A stretch of DNA of 64,000 nt from Fimbriimonadia bacterium (GCA_030427425.1 JAUICQ010000005.1:1-64000), one strand, 5' to 3'. Counted from the stretch's first letter, positions 36,554 through 45,573 are shown. Numbers and translations are program-made. Notes: a model not told the origin generated them from the letters alone.

Positions 36554-37264
36554 TTATACACTTTCTTTTGATACTATTTTCTTAAAATATCGAAAAGTTA
36601 AGGGGTCTAGTAGGACATGTCTAACATATTGCCTTAATTTTCCATACTCATCTAAAGACTTATCACTGACGCTTGGCAACTGAACTATATGTGCAATCAC
36701 CTTTATCTGCCACACTTCCAAACTGTTTTTTACCACATTATAAGCTTCTTCAACATTCCTATCAGCAGCTTCTTCCTGTTTTTTATTTAAATCGTCAAAT
36801 AAATTCTTAAGAGATTCCATATAACTCTTACTTGGCACTAATTTTTTATCAATTGCATCCTTTATAATATTATTTAGCTGTGCTTCATGTTCAGTAATTT
36901 TCTTATATTCATCATTCCTAACTTTCAACACACGCTCTCTAGCTTGCTCTAACACCTTTAAAATCTTTCTGCTCTGCTCTTCATTATATAACACAGGAAC
37001 TAACTGGACCATTAATTCGGCAGTGCGTACTTTCTTTAGAATTTTTTCTTCTTTAATTTTTTTCTTAATTTTTCCAGGAAGATTCTCTTTCGTACTCTCT
37101 TTTAAATCAGCATTATGACCCTTCTTCTCTTTCTGGTGAATAATAATACTGCTCTCTTCCGACCGATGAGATTCAACATGTTCACTCACTTCAGAAAACC
37201 CTGTTATCGTGCTAATAGAAACCACTGATAAAGCTACATATCGTAAATATCTACTCTCTTTCAT
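36554..37264 (-). CDS. Exported or membrane-anchored helical protein of unknown function
   Basis: I do not recognise it. I place the start at ATG 37264, with AGAGGA upstream; a GTG 18 bases earlier is possible. The 236-residue protein has an N-terminal hydrophobic segment (LRYVALSVVSISTITGFS), then a Lys/Glu-rich predominantly helical body with likely coiled coil (about 100-190), and little beta structure. It lies between murB and ftsZ, where many genomes have ftsQ or ftsA, but it has no POTRA or actin-like motif. Resemblance in style to the 40618-41451 protein is limited to an exported helical body. Confidence 0.65.
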   Translation of the reverse strand: MKESRYLRYVALSVVSISTITGFSEVSEHVESHRSEESSIIIHQKEKKGHNADLKESTKENLPGKIKKKIKEEKILKKVRTAELMVQLVPVLYNEEQSRKILKVLEQARERVLKVRNDEYKKITEHEAQLNNIIKDAIDKKLVPSKSYMESLKNLFDDLNKKQEEAADRNVEEAYNVVKNSLEVWQIKVIAHIVQLPSVSDKSLDEYGKLRQYVRHVLLDPLTFRYFKKIVSKESV

Positions 37265-37314
37265 TGCATCCTCTAAACTCACTTTACACCATTTATCAGC
37301 ATATTAAGCCACTT

Positions 37315-38313
37315 TTAATTCCAATTGCCAATATATAACACTTCTTCTTCCAATTTCACTCTAAATTTTGCAAATACAACCCTTTTTGCATGCTCGGCTA
37401 CATACCGGATATCCGATGCCGATGCCCCTCCAACATTGGTCATAAAGTTCGCATGTTTTTTGGTTAACATCGCACCGCCATATCGAAACCCGGCCAAACC
37501 TGCCTCCATGATTAAAAATCCAGCAGGAACAACACCCGCTTTCTTCAAACTCTCAGGCAAACTTTCTAACTCATTAGCTAGTTCGCTACTGTAAACATTC
37601 TTGAAAAAACTTCCTGCACTAGCATGACGTGGCTGCTTCAATATACGCTGAACCTGATAGTCCCTAGCCTCACGAATCGATTCCTCTCTATTCCCCTTAG
37701 ATAATCGCAGTTTGGCTCTTAATAGTAGTGCTTTAGAGTGTTCTAAACCACGCAATTTAGAATCGCGGTAAGAGAATTCCATCCACTCTTTCCCTACCCA
37801 AGAAACCGATCCATTCTCCAAAATCTCAATGCTCTCTACAAAACTAGAAATGTTATTACGATAAGCCCCAGCATTGCTAACCAAAGCCCCACCTAACGTT
37901 CCAGGAATCCCAACGGCAAATTCTAAGCCCGATAAACCTGCATGCACTGTTTTTAAAAATAAATCTTGAAAGAGTATCCCACAATCGGCAACAACAGTAT
38001 TATCGTCATGGATATTTATCTCCCGGCACCTGTTAATCACAACCAGACCCTTAATACCAGTCTCAGAAACCAGCACATTACTACCACTACCCAGCAAAGT
38101 AACAGGAATATGATGATTATTTGCCAACTGTACTACTTTTACTAAATCTTCAACAGAATATGCTTCATATAACCATTCAGCATATCCACCAGCACGAAGA
38201 AAACTATGTTTTTTCATACATACATGACGCTGAATCCCAGATATCTCAGCAAAAACACACTCAGAAGGAATATCAGTTGAAGAATCTACACTTAAACCAG
38301 TTTCAGATAGCAT
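37315..38313 (-). CDS. murB: UDP-N-acetylenolpyruvoylglucosamine reductase
   Basis: MurB is the FAD-dependent enzyme that makes UDP-MurNAc, the second committed step of peptidoglycan synthesis. The FAD-binding motifs TLLGSGSNVLVSE and EFAVGIPGTLGGALVSNAGAY are intact. The substrate-proton-donor region HASAGSFFKN and the terminal glutamate loop MEAGLAGFRYGGA with KKHANFMTN follow. At 332 residues it is of usual size. It precedes the unknown helical gene and ftsZ on the same strand. Confidence 0.96.
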   Translation of the reverse strand: MLSETGLSVDSSTDIPSECVFAEISGIQRHVCMKKHSFLRAGGYAEWLYEAYSVEDLVKVVQLANNHHIPVTLLGSGSNVLVSETGIKGLVVINRCREINIHDDNTVVADCGILFQDLFLKTVHAGLSGLEFAVGIPGTLGGALVSNAGAYRNNISSFVESIEILENGSVSWVGKEWMEFSYRDSKLRGLEHSKALLLRAKLRLSKGNREESIREARDYQVQRILKQPRHASAGSFFKNVYSSELANELESLPESLKKAGVVPAGFLIMEAGLAGFRYGGAMLTKKHANFMTNVGGASASDIRYVAEHAKRVVFAKFRVKLEEEVLYIGNWN

Positions 38314-38426
38314 CTATATTAAATTATACTATTATAACTGTAGTTCACTCTTAAAAGATGCCACATAAAACTTAAATTGCATTTTTCAATGTAAGTTATA
38401 TCGGGTTCTCTTGTATAATTATATGC

Positions 38427-40241
38427 ATGAGTCAGGCAATAGCACCCGAAAAAAATGGATCCGTTCCCTACGAACAATCCCGATTATACAGTCTGCGTCA
38501 CTCTGCAGCACACCTTATGGCACAAGCCATTACAGAACTCTATCCCGGAGTAAAACTCAGCATCGGACCGCCTATTGAAAATGGATTCTATTACGATGTA
38601 GATTTAGACGAACCTATTAAAGAGAGCGATCTAACCGCCATCGAAAAGAAGATGAAAGAACTGGCTAAACTAGATCAGGCTATCACTTGTAAAAAAGCAC
38701 AGGACAGAGAGGATGCTAAAAGAATTATTTTAGAAGATTGTACGCTGGGCCAAGGTGAACATACTGCCGAATATAAACTACAGCTCCTGGATGCTATACC
38801 CGATGGTGACGATATCATATTCTACGAACAAGGTAGAACCGATAGAGCTGGAAATAAACACTACTTTATAGATCTCTGTAGAGGACCCCACCTCCCTACT
38901 ACAAAAGAGATTAAATACTTCAAACTAATGTCTATCGCAGGAGCTTACTGGAGAGGAAATGTTAACAACAAACAACTCACCAGAATTTATGGCACCGCCT
39001 TTGAAACTCAGGAAGAACTAGATAACTATCTATACGTACTAGAAGAAGCAAAAAAACGGGATCATCGAATACTAGGTAAACAACTAGGACTCTTCATGTT
39101 CTCCCAACGAGTAGGATCCGGACTTCCCCTCTGGCTCCCTAAAGGTACTACCCTCAGAGAAACCCTCACCGATTATCTTAAAAAAGAACAACTAGAAAGA
39201 GGATACCAAGGAGTTATCACCCCCAACATCGCTTCTAGTAAACTATACGAAAAATCTGGACACATTATTACCTATAAAGATAAAATGTTCCCCTTCATGG
39301 AAGATGAAGATAATAATACTTTCATCCTAAAACCCATGAACTGTCCGTTCCATATAGAAATTTTTGCTAACGCCCTGAGAAGCTATAAAGAACTACCAAT
39401 CCGCCTGGCCGAATTCGGTACCGTATACCGATTTGAACAGAGTGGTGAACTAGCAGGAATCCTTAGAGCTAGAGGATTTACCCAAGACGATGCTCACCTA
39501 TTTGTAACACCCGAGCAGCTAGAAGAAGAATTCATAGGAGTTGTTAAACTCACTATGGACGTCCTTAAAAAATTAGGACTCACCAACTACCGCGCAAGAG
39601 TAGGAACCAGAGATCCTAACGATACAAAGTACGTAGGTGGTGATGAAAACTGGAAACTAGCTCAAGAAGCTATCGAAAATGCATGTAAATCTATGGATAT
39701 GGATTATGATGTATCGGAAGGAGACGCTGCATTCTACGGTCCGAAATTAGATCTTATTATTAAAGATGCTCTTGGTAGAGAATGGCAGATGGGTACCATC
39801 CAAGTAGACTATAACCTACCAGAACGATTCGAACTGGAATACATCGGGGAAGATGGAAATCCACACAGGCCAATCATGATTCACCGAGCTCCATTTGGCT
39901 CGCTAGAACGGATGATAGGTCTGCTTACCGAACATTATTCTGGAGCATTCCCATTCTGGATGTCGCCTGTACAGATTGCTATCATTCCTATCGCCGATAG
40001 ACACATAGAGTATGCTGAAAAATTGAAAAAAGACTTTAAAGAGTATCGCATATCCATAGATAGTAGAAGAGAGACTCTTGGAAAGAAAATCAGAGAGAAT
40101 CAGATTCAAAAAGTACCAGTTATGCTAATTGTTGGTGATAAAGATATCGAAAATAATACGGTCGGTGTGAGAAGCAGAGAAGATGGCGATAAAGGAGCTA
40201 TCAGCATAGATTCCTTGAAAGAATTCCTAGAATCAGTGTAA
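38427..40241 (+). CDS. thrS: Threonyl-tRNA synthetase lacking the TGS domain
   Basis: ThrRS charges tRNA-Thr. The N2 editing domain (HSAAHLMAQAI, then the HCxxC-like region near the FIDLCRGPHLPTT motif) is present. The class II core has motif 2 (FGTVYRFEQSGELAG), the zinc-binding and Thr-binding residues (MNCPFH), motif 3 (IMIHRAPFGSLERMIGLL), and a full anticodon-binding domain. At 604 residues it is about 35-40 shorter than E. coli ThrRS because it starts right before the editing domain, with no N-terminal TGS domain. TATAAT at 38414-38419 is only 8 bases before the ATG, so a different promoter or a very short leader must apply. Confidence 0.96.
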   Translation: MSQAIAPEKNGSVPYEQSRLYSLRHSAAHLMAQAITELYPGVKLSIGPPIENGFYYDVDLDEPIKESDLTAIEKKMKELAKLDQAITCKKAQDREDAKRIILEDCTLGQGEHTAEYKLQLLDAIPDGDDIIFYEQGRTDRAGNKHYFIDLCRGPHLPTTKEIKYFKLMSIAGAYWRGNVNNKQLTRIYGTAFETQEELDNYLYVLEEAKKRDHRILGKQLGLFMFSQRVGSGLPLWLPKGTTLRETLTDYLKKEQLERGYQGVITPNIASSKLYEKSGHIITYKDKMFPFMEDEDNNTFILKPMNCPFHIEIFANALRSYKELPIRLAEFGTVYRFEQSGELAGILRARGFTQDDAHLFVTPEQLEEEFIGVVKLTMDVLKKLGLTNYRARVGTRDPNDTKYVGGDENWKLAQEAIENACKSMDMDYDVSEGDAAFYGPKLDLIIKDALGREWQMGTIQVDYNLPERFELEYIGEDGNPHRPIMIHRAPFGSLERMIGLLTEHYSGAFPFWMSPVQIAIIPIADRHIEYAEKLKKDFKEYRISIDSRRETLGKKIRENQIQKVPVMLIVGDKDIENNTVGVRSREDGDKGAISIDSLKEFLESV

Positions 40242-40244
40242 TCG

Positions 40245-40382
40245 GTTATGAAGTAGCAATTAAGTTTAGCACTACTTGATAACTAATCCTATAAATGGGG
40301 AGCTAGAATTCTCAACCTACTCCCCCCAACTAGGCCGTCATCCTAGAATGGGATCCTATGCCGATTAGAGCTACTTCATAAC
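40245..40382. repeat. 13-bp inverted repeat around the post-thrS repeat unit
   Basis: GTTATGAAGTAGC (40245-40257) is exactly inverted at 40370-40382, about 112 bases apart, starting 3 bases after the thrS stop. Confidence 0.65.
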
Positions 40383-40473
40383 TAATCCTATATTAAGTGA
40401 AAATAAACATGAAATGTGGAGTTAGAATTCTCAACCTACTCCCCAACTAGGCCGTCATCCTAGAATGGGATCC
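40272..40473. repeat. Two-copy direct repeat after thrS with GTCATCC...GGATCC ends
   Basis: Unit 1 (40272-40356) and unit 2 (40371-40473) share CTACTT(G/C)ATAACTAATCCTAT, then AGAATTCTCAACCTACTCC, then CCAACTAGGCCGTCATCC followed by TAGAATGGGATCC. The spacing differs by an 18-base insertion in unit 2. GTCATCCTAGAATGGGATCC elements are at 40337-40356 and 40454-40473. Confidence 0.85.
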
Positions 40474-40560
40474 ACAATCCATATATATATTTAAAAAAAG
40501 GGTTTTTGAGCCTTATACAAAAAAACGGACACCCCAACTCCCACTACATTAGCCAGGGCA

Positions 40561-40614
40561 AACATTTATTAAGTTATGATCTGAATGTATTCAGACCATA
40601 ACTTAATAAATGTT
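40561..40614. terminator. 26-bp hairpin at the end of the exported-protein gene
   Basis: The arms (40561-40586 and 40589-40614) match over 26 bases with a single mismatch and a 2-base centre. It lies just downstream of the 40618 gene on the minus strand and probably terminates it. Confidence 0.75.
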
Positions 40615-40617
40615 CTA

Positions 40618-41451
40618 TTACTCATGAGAACTATACTTACCAGCTAAGTCGTGTACTAAGTGCTTCCCTGCCTTTGCTAAAGAACTTAATCTCCTTCCTG
40701 CATTACTTGAATACTCCTGTACAACAGGGTTCTTTTTAACAATTTCACTTAAATCTTTGAAGCTTTTCGTAGTCTTTTTAGTTGATAGATTCATGCCAAC
40801 ACTCATCAAAAGAAATCCTGTTTGATGTAAATTATAACCTAAGTTTGTTGTTATTTTATAATCTTTTTCGCCCTTCATCACATCTTTTCCAATATCTTCC
40901 ATAAGCGCATCCTGACTCTCCACTATACTTTTCACACTCTTAAAGGTAGATCTCAACTGCATATCTAGCATCTTATCTTCATCTACACCATTGAAAGCAA
41001 ATGCTAATAAACCCTTAGCAAAGTTAACAACTCTATCCTCTGAAACATCCCCAGACTCAATCTCTTGCGTATAAGAGGCTACCGATTTAATCACCTTATC
41101 TAAGTCTTTACTAAGAGCATCATTTGACTGAACATCCTTTAACACAGAATTATAAACTTCTAAAACTTTACTTACAAAATCAGTGAAATTCCCTTTATTG
41201 GATTCCAACATATGCAAAAACGATTCAACGCCAGACAGATAACGTACTATTTCTGCATCTACAGATTTAACAGTACTTTCTACATCAACTACGGTCAAAT
41301 CTTTTACCGATTTAAATTCTCCTAATACTTTCTCGGCATCATCAAAAGTATCATACACAGTATTTTCAACAGCCTTTTCTGCTGTAAACACCATCCCGTT
41401 CACAGAAGCAAAACTTACCACACTTACCAAAGTTAAAACATATTTTTTCAT
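40618..41451 (-). CDS. Exported helical protein of unknown function
   Basis: I do not recognise it. I start it at ATG 41451 (MKKYVLTLVSVVSFASVNG), which has GAGGAA upstream and gives a normal signal peptide; a longer frame adds 20 residues with no signal features. The 277-residue mature part is mostly helical with repeated Val/Asp/Lys/Ser heptad-like spacing. There are no cysteines and no recognisable domain. It follows lptF-like on the same strand after 107 bases and ends at a long hairpin. Confidence 0.6.
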   Translation of the reverse strand: MKKYVLTLVSVVSFASVNGMVFTAEKAVENTVYDTFDDAEKVLGEFKSVKDLTVVDVESTVKSVDAEIVRYLSGVESFLHMLESNKGNFTDFVSKVLEVYNSVLKDVQSNDALSKDLDKVIKSVASYTQEIESGDVSEDRVVNFAKGLLAFAFNGVDEDKMLDMQLRSTFKSVKSIVESQDALMEDIGKDVMKGEKDYKITTNLGYNLHQTGFLLMSVGMNLSTKKTTKSFKDLSEIVKKNPVVQEYSSNAGRRLSSLAKAGKHLVHDLAGKYSSHE

Positions 41452-41558
41452 AATTAGACAGTTCCTCACCATCCAATTATTGGGACTTAAGCACACTCGC
41501 TCAATAAGCAATTAAACCAGATATAAAACATCCTTAGCTATAAAGATGTCTCTAAAAA

Positions 41559-42638
41559 CTAAGTGCGGATCTCTCTAAACTGATACGTAATATAAAGAAA
41601 CGCAAGGATATTAGGCATCCAGGCGATGACCACTGGTGGCATCCAGGATATTTTCAAGAGCACACTATCGGAAAGTATCGTTGTTATATAAAACACTAAA
41701 ACCGAAGCCAAACTTAAGAACACACCCGCAAACGGACCCTTCTTCGTGTACAAAATAGAGAAAAGAGTTCCCAAAATGGCAAAAACAAAACATGCAAAGG
41801 AATCACTAAACTTCGCATGAAAAGAGAGCCATAATCCTTTTGTAGAACGATCTTCCTTTTCTGCCTTATCAATTAACTCCAGAATAGTCCCTAACGATTC
41901 TTCTTCATCTGTAGCATGCATAAAACTATCAGGATTAATCGAGATCCGTTCATTAATTTCTAAGTTCTTATTAGGAGATGCTACCAAAAGGTTATCTTCT
42001 TGAATAGTAAACACGTAAGGTTTTTCTAAATTCCATACCCCATCATCATATAAACCCCTCTTAGCACTGTAGATCCAAGTCTCATCCGGACGAGGTCGCT
42101 CCAACAAAAATACATCATCTAACTGAATACCCCCGACCTTGGTTCTACTAACACTACCAAACCTAGCAGTATATCTGTCTAAATCTAACACAACATCAGA
42201 CTTAAAATCTGGTGCGGCACTAATAACATATAACTGACACAATAAATTCCTAAAATGCTTCTGGGATATAGGGACAACTTTTTCGAGCAGAACAAAACTA
42301 AATAGCGATACAAATACACTGAAAATTAGAATCGGTTTCAAAATACGACGGATGGATATACCACCACTCAACATCGCTTTCACTTCCGATTCCCTCGTGA
42401 TTCTGGCAAAAGTTAATGAAGTAGCAAGCGATATCCCAATGATTAAGGATAACTTCACAAAATCGGGAGCACGGAATAGAACAACTTGCAATAACGCCCT
42501 CCATGGGATACTACCAACATGCATCACCTTAAACAGCAACATCAACTGGTTCGCCTCAAACAGTAAAACCGTAATTATTGCACCTAATACAAAAAGAAAT
42601 ACTACTTCCTTTAAAATATACTTATCAAGAGTTTTCAT
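41559..42638 (-). CDS. lptF: LPS export permease, LptF/LptG (YjgP/YjgQ) family
   Basis: The 359-residue protein has the family's layout: two helices at the N-terminus (DKYILKEVVFLFVLGAII...), the cytoplasmic coupling region with ARITRESEVKAMLSGGIS, a periplasmic beta-jellyroll (about 130-260), then three C-terminal helices. LptF and LptG form the permease of the LptB2FGC extractor. Only one such gene is in this window, so a second copy or a homodimer is implied. It is divergent from rluD. Confidence 0.92.
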   Translation of the reverse strand: MKTLDKYILKEVVFLFVLGAIITVLLFEANQLMLLFKVMHVGSIPWRALLQVVLFRAPDFVKLSLIIGISLATSLTFARITRESEVKAMLSGGISIRRILKPILIFSVFVSLFSFVLLEKVVPISQKHFRNLLCQLYVISAAPDFKSDVVLDLDRYTARFGSVSRTKVGGIQLDDVFLLERPRPDETWIYSAKRGLYDDGVWNLEKPYVFTIQEDNLLVASPNKNLEINERISINPDSFMHATDEEESLGTILELIDKAEKEDRSTKGLWLSFHAKFSDSFACFVFAILGTLFSILYTKKGPFAGVFLSLASVLVFYITTILSDSVLLKISWMPPVVIAWMPNILAFLYITYQFREIRT

Positions 42639-42718
42639 GCCGGTATCAGAACCTATAAATAAGCTATTATATATTCATAAGGTTACTACTTATTTTTAAG
42701 TATACTTACCAACCACCC

Positions 42719-43660
42719 ATGTGTAGCAATCAAAATAAAGAATCCTTAATTTATAACGAAGATAAATCTGAAAGACTAGACACCTTTCTTTCGGGCCAAT
42801 TCCCAGAATATACAAGAAGCAAATGGAACAAAAATATCAAGGAACACCAAGTACTTGTTAATAATGGCTCAGCTTCTCCATCCCATAAACTAAAAAAGAA
42901 TGACATAATTCATATACTACAGTCGCCTTCCAGCCAAATACATAACCTCGAACCCATCGATATTCCCTTAGACATTGTTTACGAAGATAGCTCGATTATA
43001 ATAATTAATAAACCCCGTGGCCTCATTACCCACCCAGCACCAAGCACTAACGAACCCACTCTGGTCCATGCCCTACTGCACTACCAAACTAATCTCAGCT
43101 CAGGCACTGCACCATTCCGACCAGGTATCGTCCATCGATTAGATAAAGATACTACAGGCCTTATTATAGTAGCCAAAACAGACGCAGCACATAACACCCT
43201 AGCAGACCAAATTCAAGATAGAACGCTCCAACGGTCTTATCTCACATGGTGTGACGGTATAGTTGCTAATGATAAATTTACAGTTGAAGCACCGATTGGA
43301 AGACACCCTCAGAATCCACTAAAAATGGCTATTGTAGAAAATGGGAAATACGCTCGGACAACCTTCGAGGTACTTAGTAGAGAAAATAATCGCTCTCTTC
43401 TTCTAGCCAAACTGGACACAGGCCGAACTCATCAAATACGTATACACCTCGAAAGTATTGGTCATCCCGTAATTGGTGATCCAATCTATTCATCTCGTCA
43501 AATAAATTTAAAATCCAAGCAATCATCTCTTCCCCTTCAACTACATGCTGCGTTTCTATCGCTAATACACCCAGTCACAAAAAACCTGATTGAATTCTCG
43601 GCTAAATTACCGGAAAATTTCATAACTTTTGATGATTCTATTCTAAAAAACAGAAAATAG
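42719..43660 (+). CDS. rluD: 23S rRNA pseudouridine synthase, RluD family
   Basis: The 313-residue RluA/RluD-type enzyme has an N-terminal S4 RNA-binding domain (LDTFLSGQFPEYTRSKW, then NGSASPSHKLKKND) and the catalytic domain with HRLDKDTTGLIIVAKT, whose Asp is the nucleophile. GRTHQIRIHL closes the domain. Target uridines (1911, 1915, 1917 for RluD) are inferred from S4 presence. radC follows on the same strand 16-36 bases later. Confidence 0.93.
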   Translation: MCSNQNKESLIYNEDKSERLDTFLSGQFPEYTRSKWNKNIKEHQVLVNNGSASPSHKLKKNDIIHILQSPSSQIHNLEPIDIPLDIVYEDSSIIIINKPRGLITHPAPSTNEPTLVHALLHYQTNLSSGTAPFRPGIVHRLDKDTTGLIIVAKTDAAHNTLADQIQDRTLQRSYLTWCDGIVANDKFTVEAPIGRHPQNPLKMAIVENGKYARTTFEVLSRENNRSLLLAKLDTGRTHQIRIHLESIGHPVIGDPIYSSRQINLKSKQSSLPLQLHAAFLSLIHPVTKNLIEFSAKLPENFITFDDSILKNRK

Positions 43661-43696
43661 CCCTAGCAATAACCAATGTATATCCTAGGATATATT

Positions 43697-44347
43697 ATGC
43701 AAGATGTACCACTCTCTAGAATAAAAGAACTAGATCTTTTCAGTGTGCCAGCTACAGATCTATTAGCTATAGCTCTATCCACTGAAGAACATCTTATACG
43801 AGAACATGAACAGATTGCTCTAAACTGGCTCCTAAATAACTCTATCTATGAAGTTTCCCATCTTAACCAGCAAGATCTAATTAAGATGGGAAACTTAAAC
43901 AGTTATGATGCTATACGGATACTAGCAGCAATAGAGCTAGGAAGAAGAAGCGCAACTGCCCTGAAAGGGCAAATTCAACAAATAGATTCGGCAAAAGATG
44001 TATACAAATTATTGAATCATCTCAGGAAAGAAAAAAAAGAACATTTCGTTGCCATCCTTCTCGATGTTCACAAAAGAATAATAGCAACTAAAACAATCCA
44101 TATCGGAACCAATAACGCATCCTTAGTCGGACCCAAGGAAATATTCAGAGAGGCCATAAAACATGGAGCTGAAGGAGTAATTATCGCACATAATCACCCC
44201 AGCGGAGATCCTACTCCCAGCATGGAAGACATAGATATAACTACTACTTTAGTAGAAGTAGGAGATATGATAGATCTATGCGTCTTAGATCATGTTATTA
44301 TTGGCAGCAACAGCTTCATTAGCATGAAAAAAGAAGGGTACTTCTAG
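43697..44347 (+). CDS. radC: RadC family JAMM-domain protein
   Basis: The 216-residue protein has an N-terminal helix-hairpin-helix-like part and the MPN/JAMM metalloprotein domain with the motif HNHPSGDPTPSMED (165-178) and an upstream glutamate in VGPKEIFREA. RadC was once linked to DNA repair, but its biochemical role remains unsettled. I prefer ATG 43697 with TAGGAT upstream; ATG 43676 has no ribosome-binding site. It is probably co-transcribed with rluD. Confidence 0.93.
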   Translation: MQDVPLSRIKELDLFSVPATDLLAIALSTEEHLIREHEQIALNWLLNNSIYEVSHLNQQDLIKMGNLNSYDAIRILAAIELGRRSATALKGQIQQIDSAKDVYKLLNHLRKEKKEHFVAILLDVHKRIIATKTIHIGTNNASLVGPKEIFREAIKHGAEGVIIAHNHPSGDPTPSMEDIDITTTLVEVGDMIDLCVLDHVIIGSNSFISMKKEGYF

Positions 44348-44360
44348 CTGTTATATAATA

Positions 44361-44978
44361 CTAAAACCACTCTTCAAAATCAATTATCCTACAAGAAAAA
44401 TAGAAGCCCAATCCGTTCATATCAGTACTGCCTACTTTGCTAGAAAAGTGATACTTAAGATCTATATCAAAATTCTTATAAATATTTAAGCCTACACCAG
44501 CTGAAACATGCCATCCTAGCGAATAATCATCAAACAGTGTATCTGAAGCATCTTTAAATTTATACCAAAATATTGCCGGACCCAATAAGCCCTCTAATTT
44601 TAACTTAGCATTATCCTTTCCAAAAAGAGCCATCGCTCCAATTGAGGGCCTGATAATAATCACTGTATTATTACCAGAACTATTCTCATCATCCGCACTA
44701 CTTTTACCATCCTTACTCTTATAGAGAAAATCTATATTTGCTGTGGGAGAGACACCTTTTTTATCATCAATATACTGTAGAGATCCGCCAAGTTGATACC
44801 AGTTTTTTCCAAATATCCTCTGAGTATCCTTTGTATCAGGCCTAAAAACACCCAGGTGAACTCTAGTTTTAAACTTTTCTAAAATATTGTAAACCGTCCA
44901 AGGCTCTACACTCGCCCATCCCGAATAAGTCCCTGACATAAATATTATGCAGAGAATAGCAGTTATCATCCTACTCAT
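44361..44978 (-). CDS. Exported beta-rich protein, probable outer-membrane barrel
   Basis: The 205-residue protein has a signal peptide (about residues 1-22, ending YSGWA). Alternating strands follow (THVHLGVF-type, WYQLGGSLQYIDD, ANIDFLYKS, LKLEGLLGPAIFWYKF, WHVSAGVGLNIYKNFDIDL, GLGFYFSC), and it ends with Phe, which is typical of outer-membrane beta-barrels. A Ser/Asp/Glu loop (about 95-105) would face outside. It is convergent with radC. No family was recognised. Confidence 0.65.
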   Translation of the reverse strand: MSRMITAILCIIFMSGTYSGWASVEPWTVYNILEKFKTRVHLGVFRPDTKDTQRIFGKNWYQLGGSLQYIDDKKGVSPTANIDFLYKSKDGKSSADDENSSGNNTVIIIRPSIGAMALFGKDNAKLKLEGLLGPAIFWYKFKDASDTLFDDYSLGWHVSAGVGLNIYKNFDIDLKYHFSSKVGSTDMNGLGFYFSCRIIDFEEWF

Positions 44979-45156
44979 ACTCTAAGAATACACTTTAGAA
45001 TATTTAAAATCCGATTTTTTTTTATAAATTCTACCTAATACATAAAGGAAATGTGCAGCTATGCGTTGAAATCTTATACTACAAACAAAATGCCTAATTT
45101 TACACTATTAATCATAAAATCATAAGGGTTATTTTAAAAAATTCGGATTATATAAT

Positions 45157-45555
45157 ATGAAAAGATTTTTTCCAGAAAGAAGCTTGAATGCCATTAAAAC
45201 CTCTATCGAGGCTATGGCAACCAATAATCCTGCATTCCGAAACAAATTAACCGCTAATCCTGAAGAAACAGTACAACAAGAAGTTGGAACCACACTAGCA
45301 AACAAAAAAATTAAAATTATTGAAGAAGCCACCGATGAAATAATTATCGTACTAAGAAACAGTGCCGACTCTCTAGGAATTGATGAAATTATTGCAGGCA
45401 CCTCCCCAAGTAATGGAGAAATCTCTGCAGATTCTTTAGAAGCTATCGCCGGTGGAATAAATGCAGAGTACAATATGCCAAACAGTCAACAAAAAACAGG
45501 ATTTGTTATTACTAAGAAACTATCACCCGGATTCTTCACCAATCAGAACGACTAA
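45157..45555 (+). CDS. NHLP-type RiPP precursor with a Cys-free core
   Basis: The 132-residue protein fits the nitrile-hydratase-related leader peptide (NHLP) family of ribosomal natural products. The leader has NNPAFRNKLTANPEETVQQE, then TTLANKKIKIIEEATDEIII, and finally ISADSLEAIAGG, with the Gly-Gly cleavage site at residues 99-100. The predicted core is residues 101-132 (starting INAEYNMPN, ending FFTNQND). It has no Cys, one Ser and two Thr, so lanthionine or thiazole chemistry is limited. No maturase, transporter or protease gene is adjacent. The upstream gap lacks a clear ribosome-binding site near the ATG. Confidence 0.75.
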   Translation: MKRFFPERSLNAIKTSIEAMATNNPAFRNKLTANPEETVQQEVGTTLANKKIKIIEEATDEIIIVLRNSADSLGIDEIIAGTSPSNGEISADSLEAIAGGINAEYNMPNSQQKTGFVITKKLSPGFFTNQND

Positions 45556-45573
45556 TATTCTAAGCCATCTCCG

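Larger units (their letters stand above)
40242..40617. other. Gene-free stretch of 376 bases filled by repeats
   Basis: It separates thrS from a convergent exported-protein gene. It contains a 13-bp long-range inverted repeat, two direct repeat units each ending in a GTCATCC...GGATCC palindrome, and a 26-bp hairpin at the right end. I see no gene. Confidence 0.65.
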
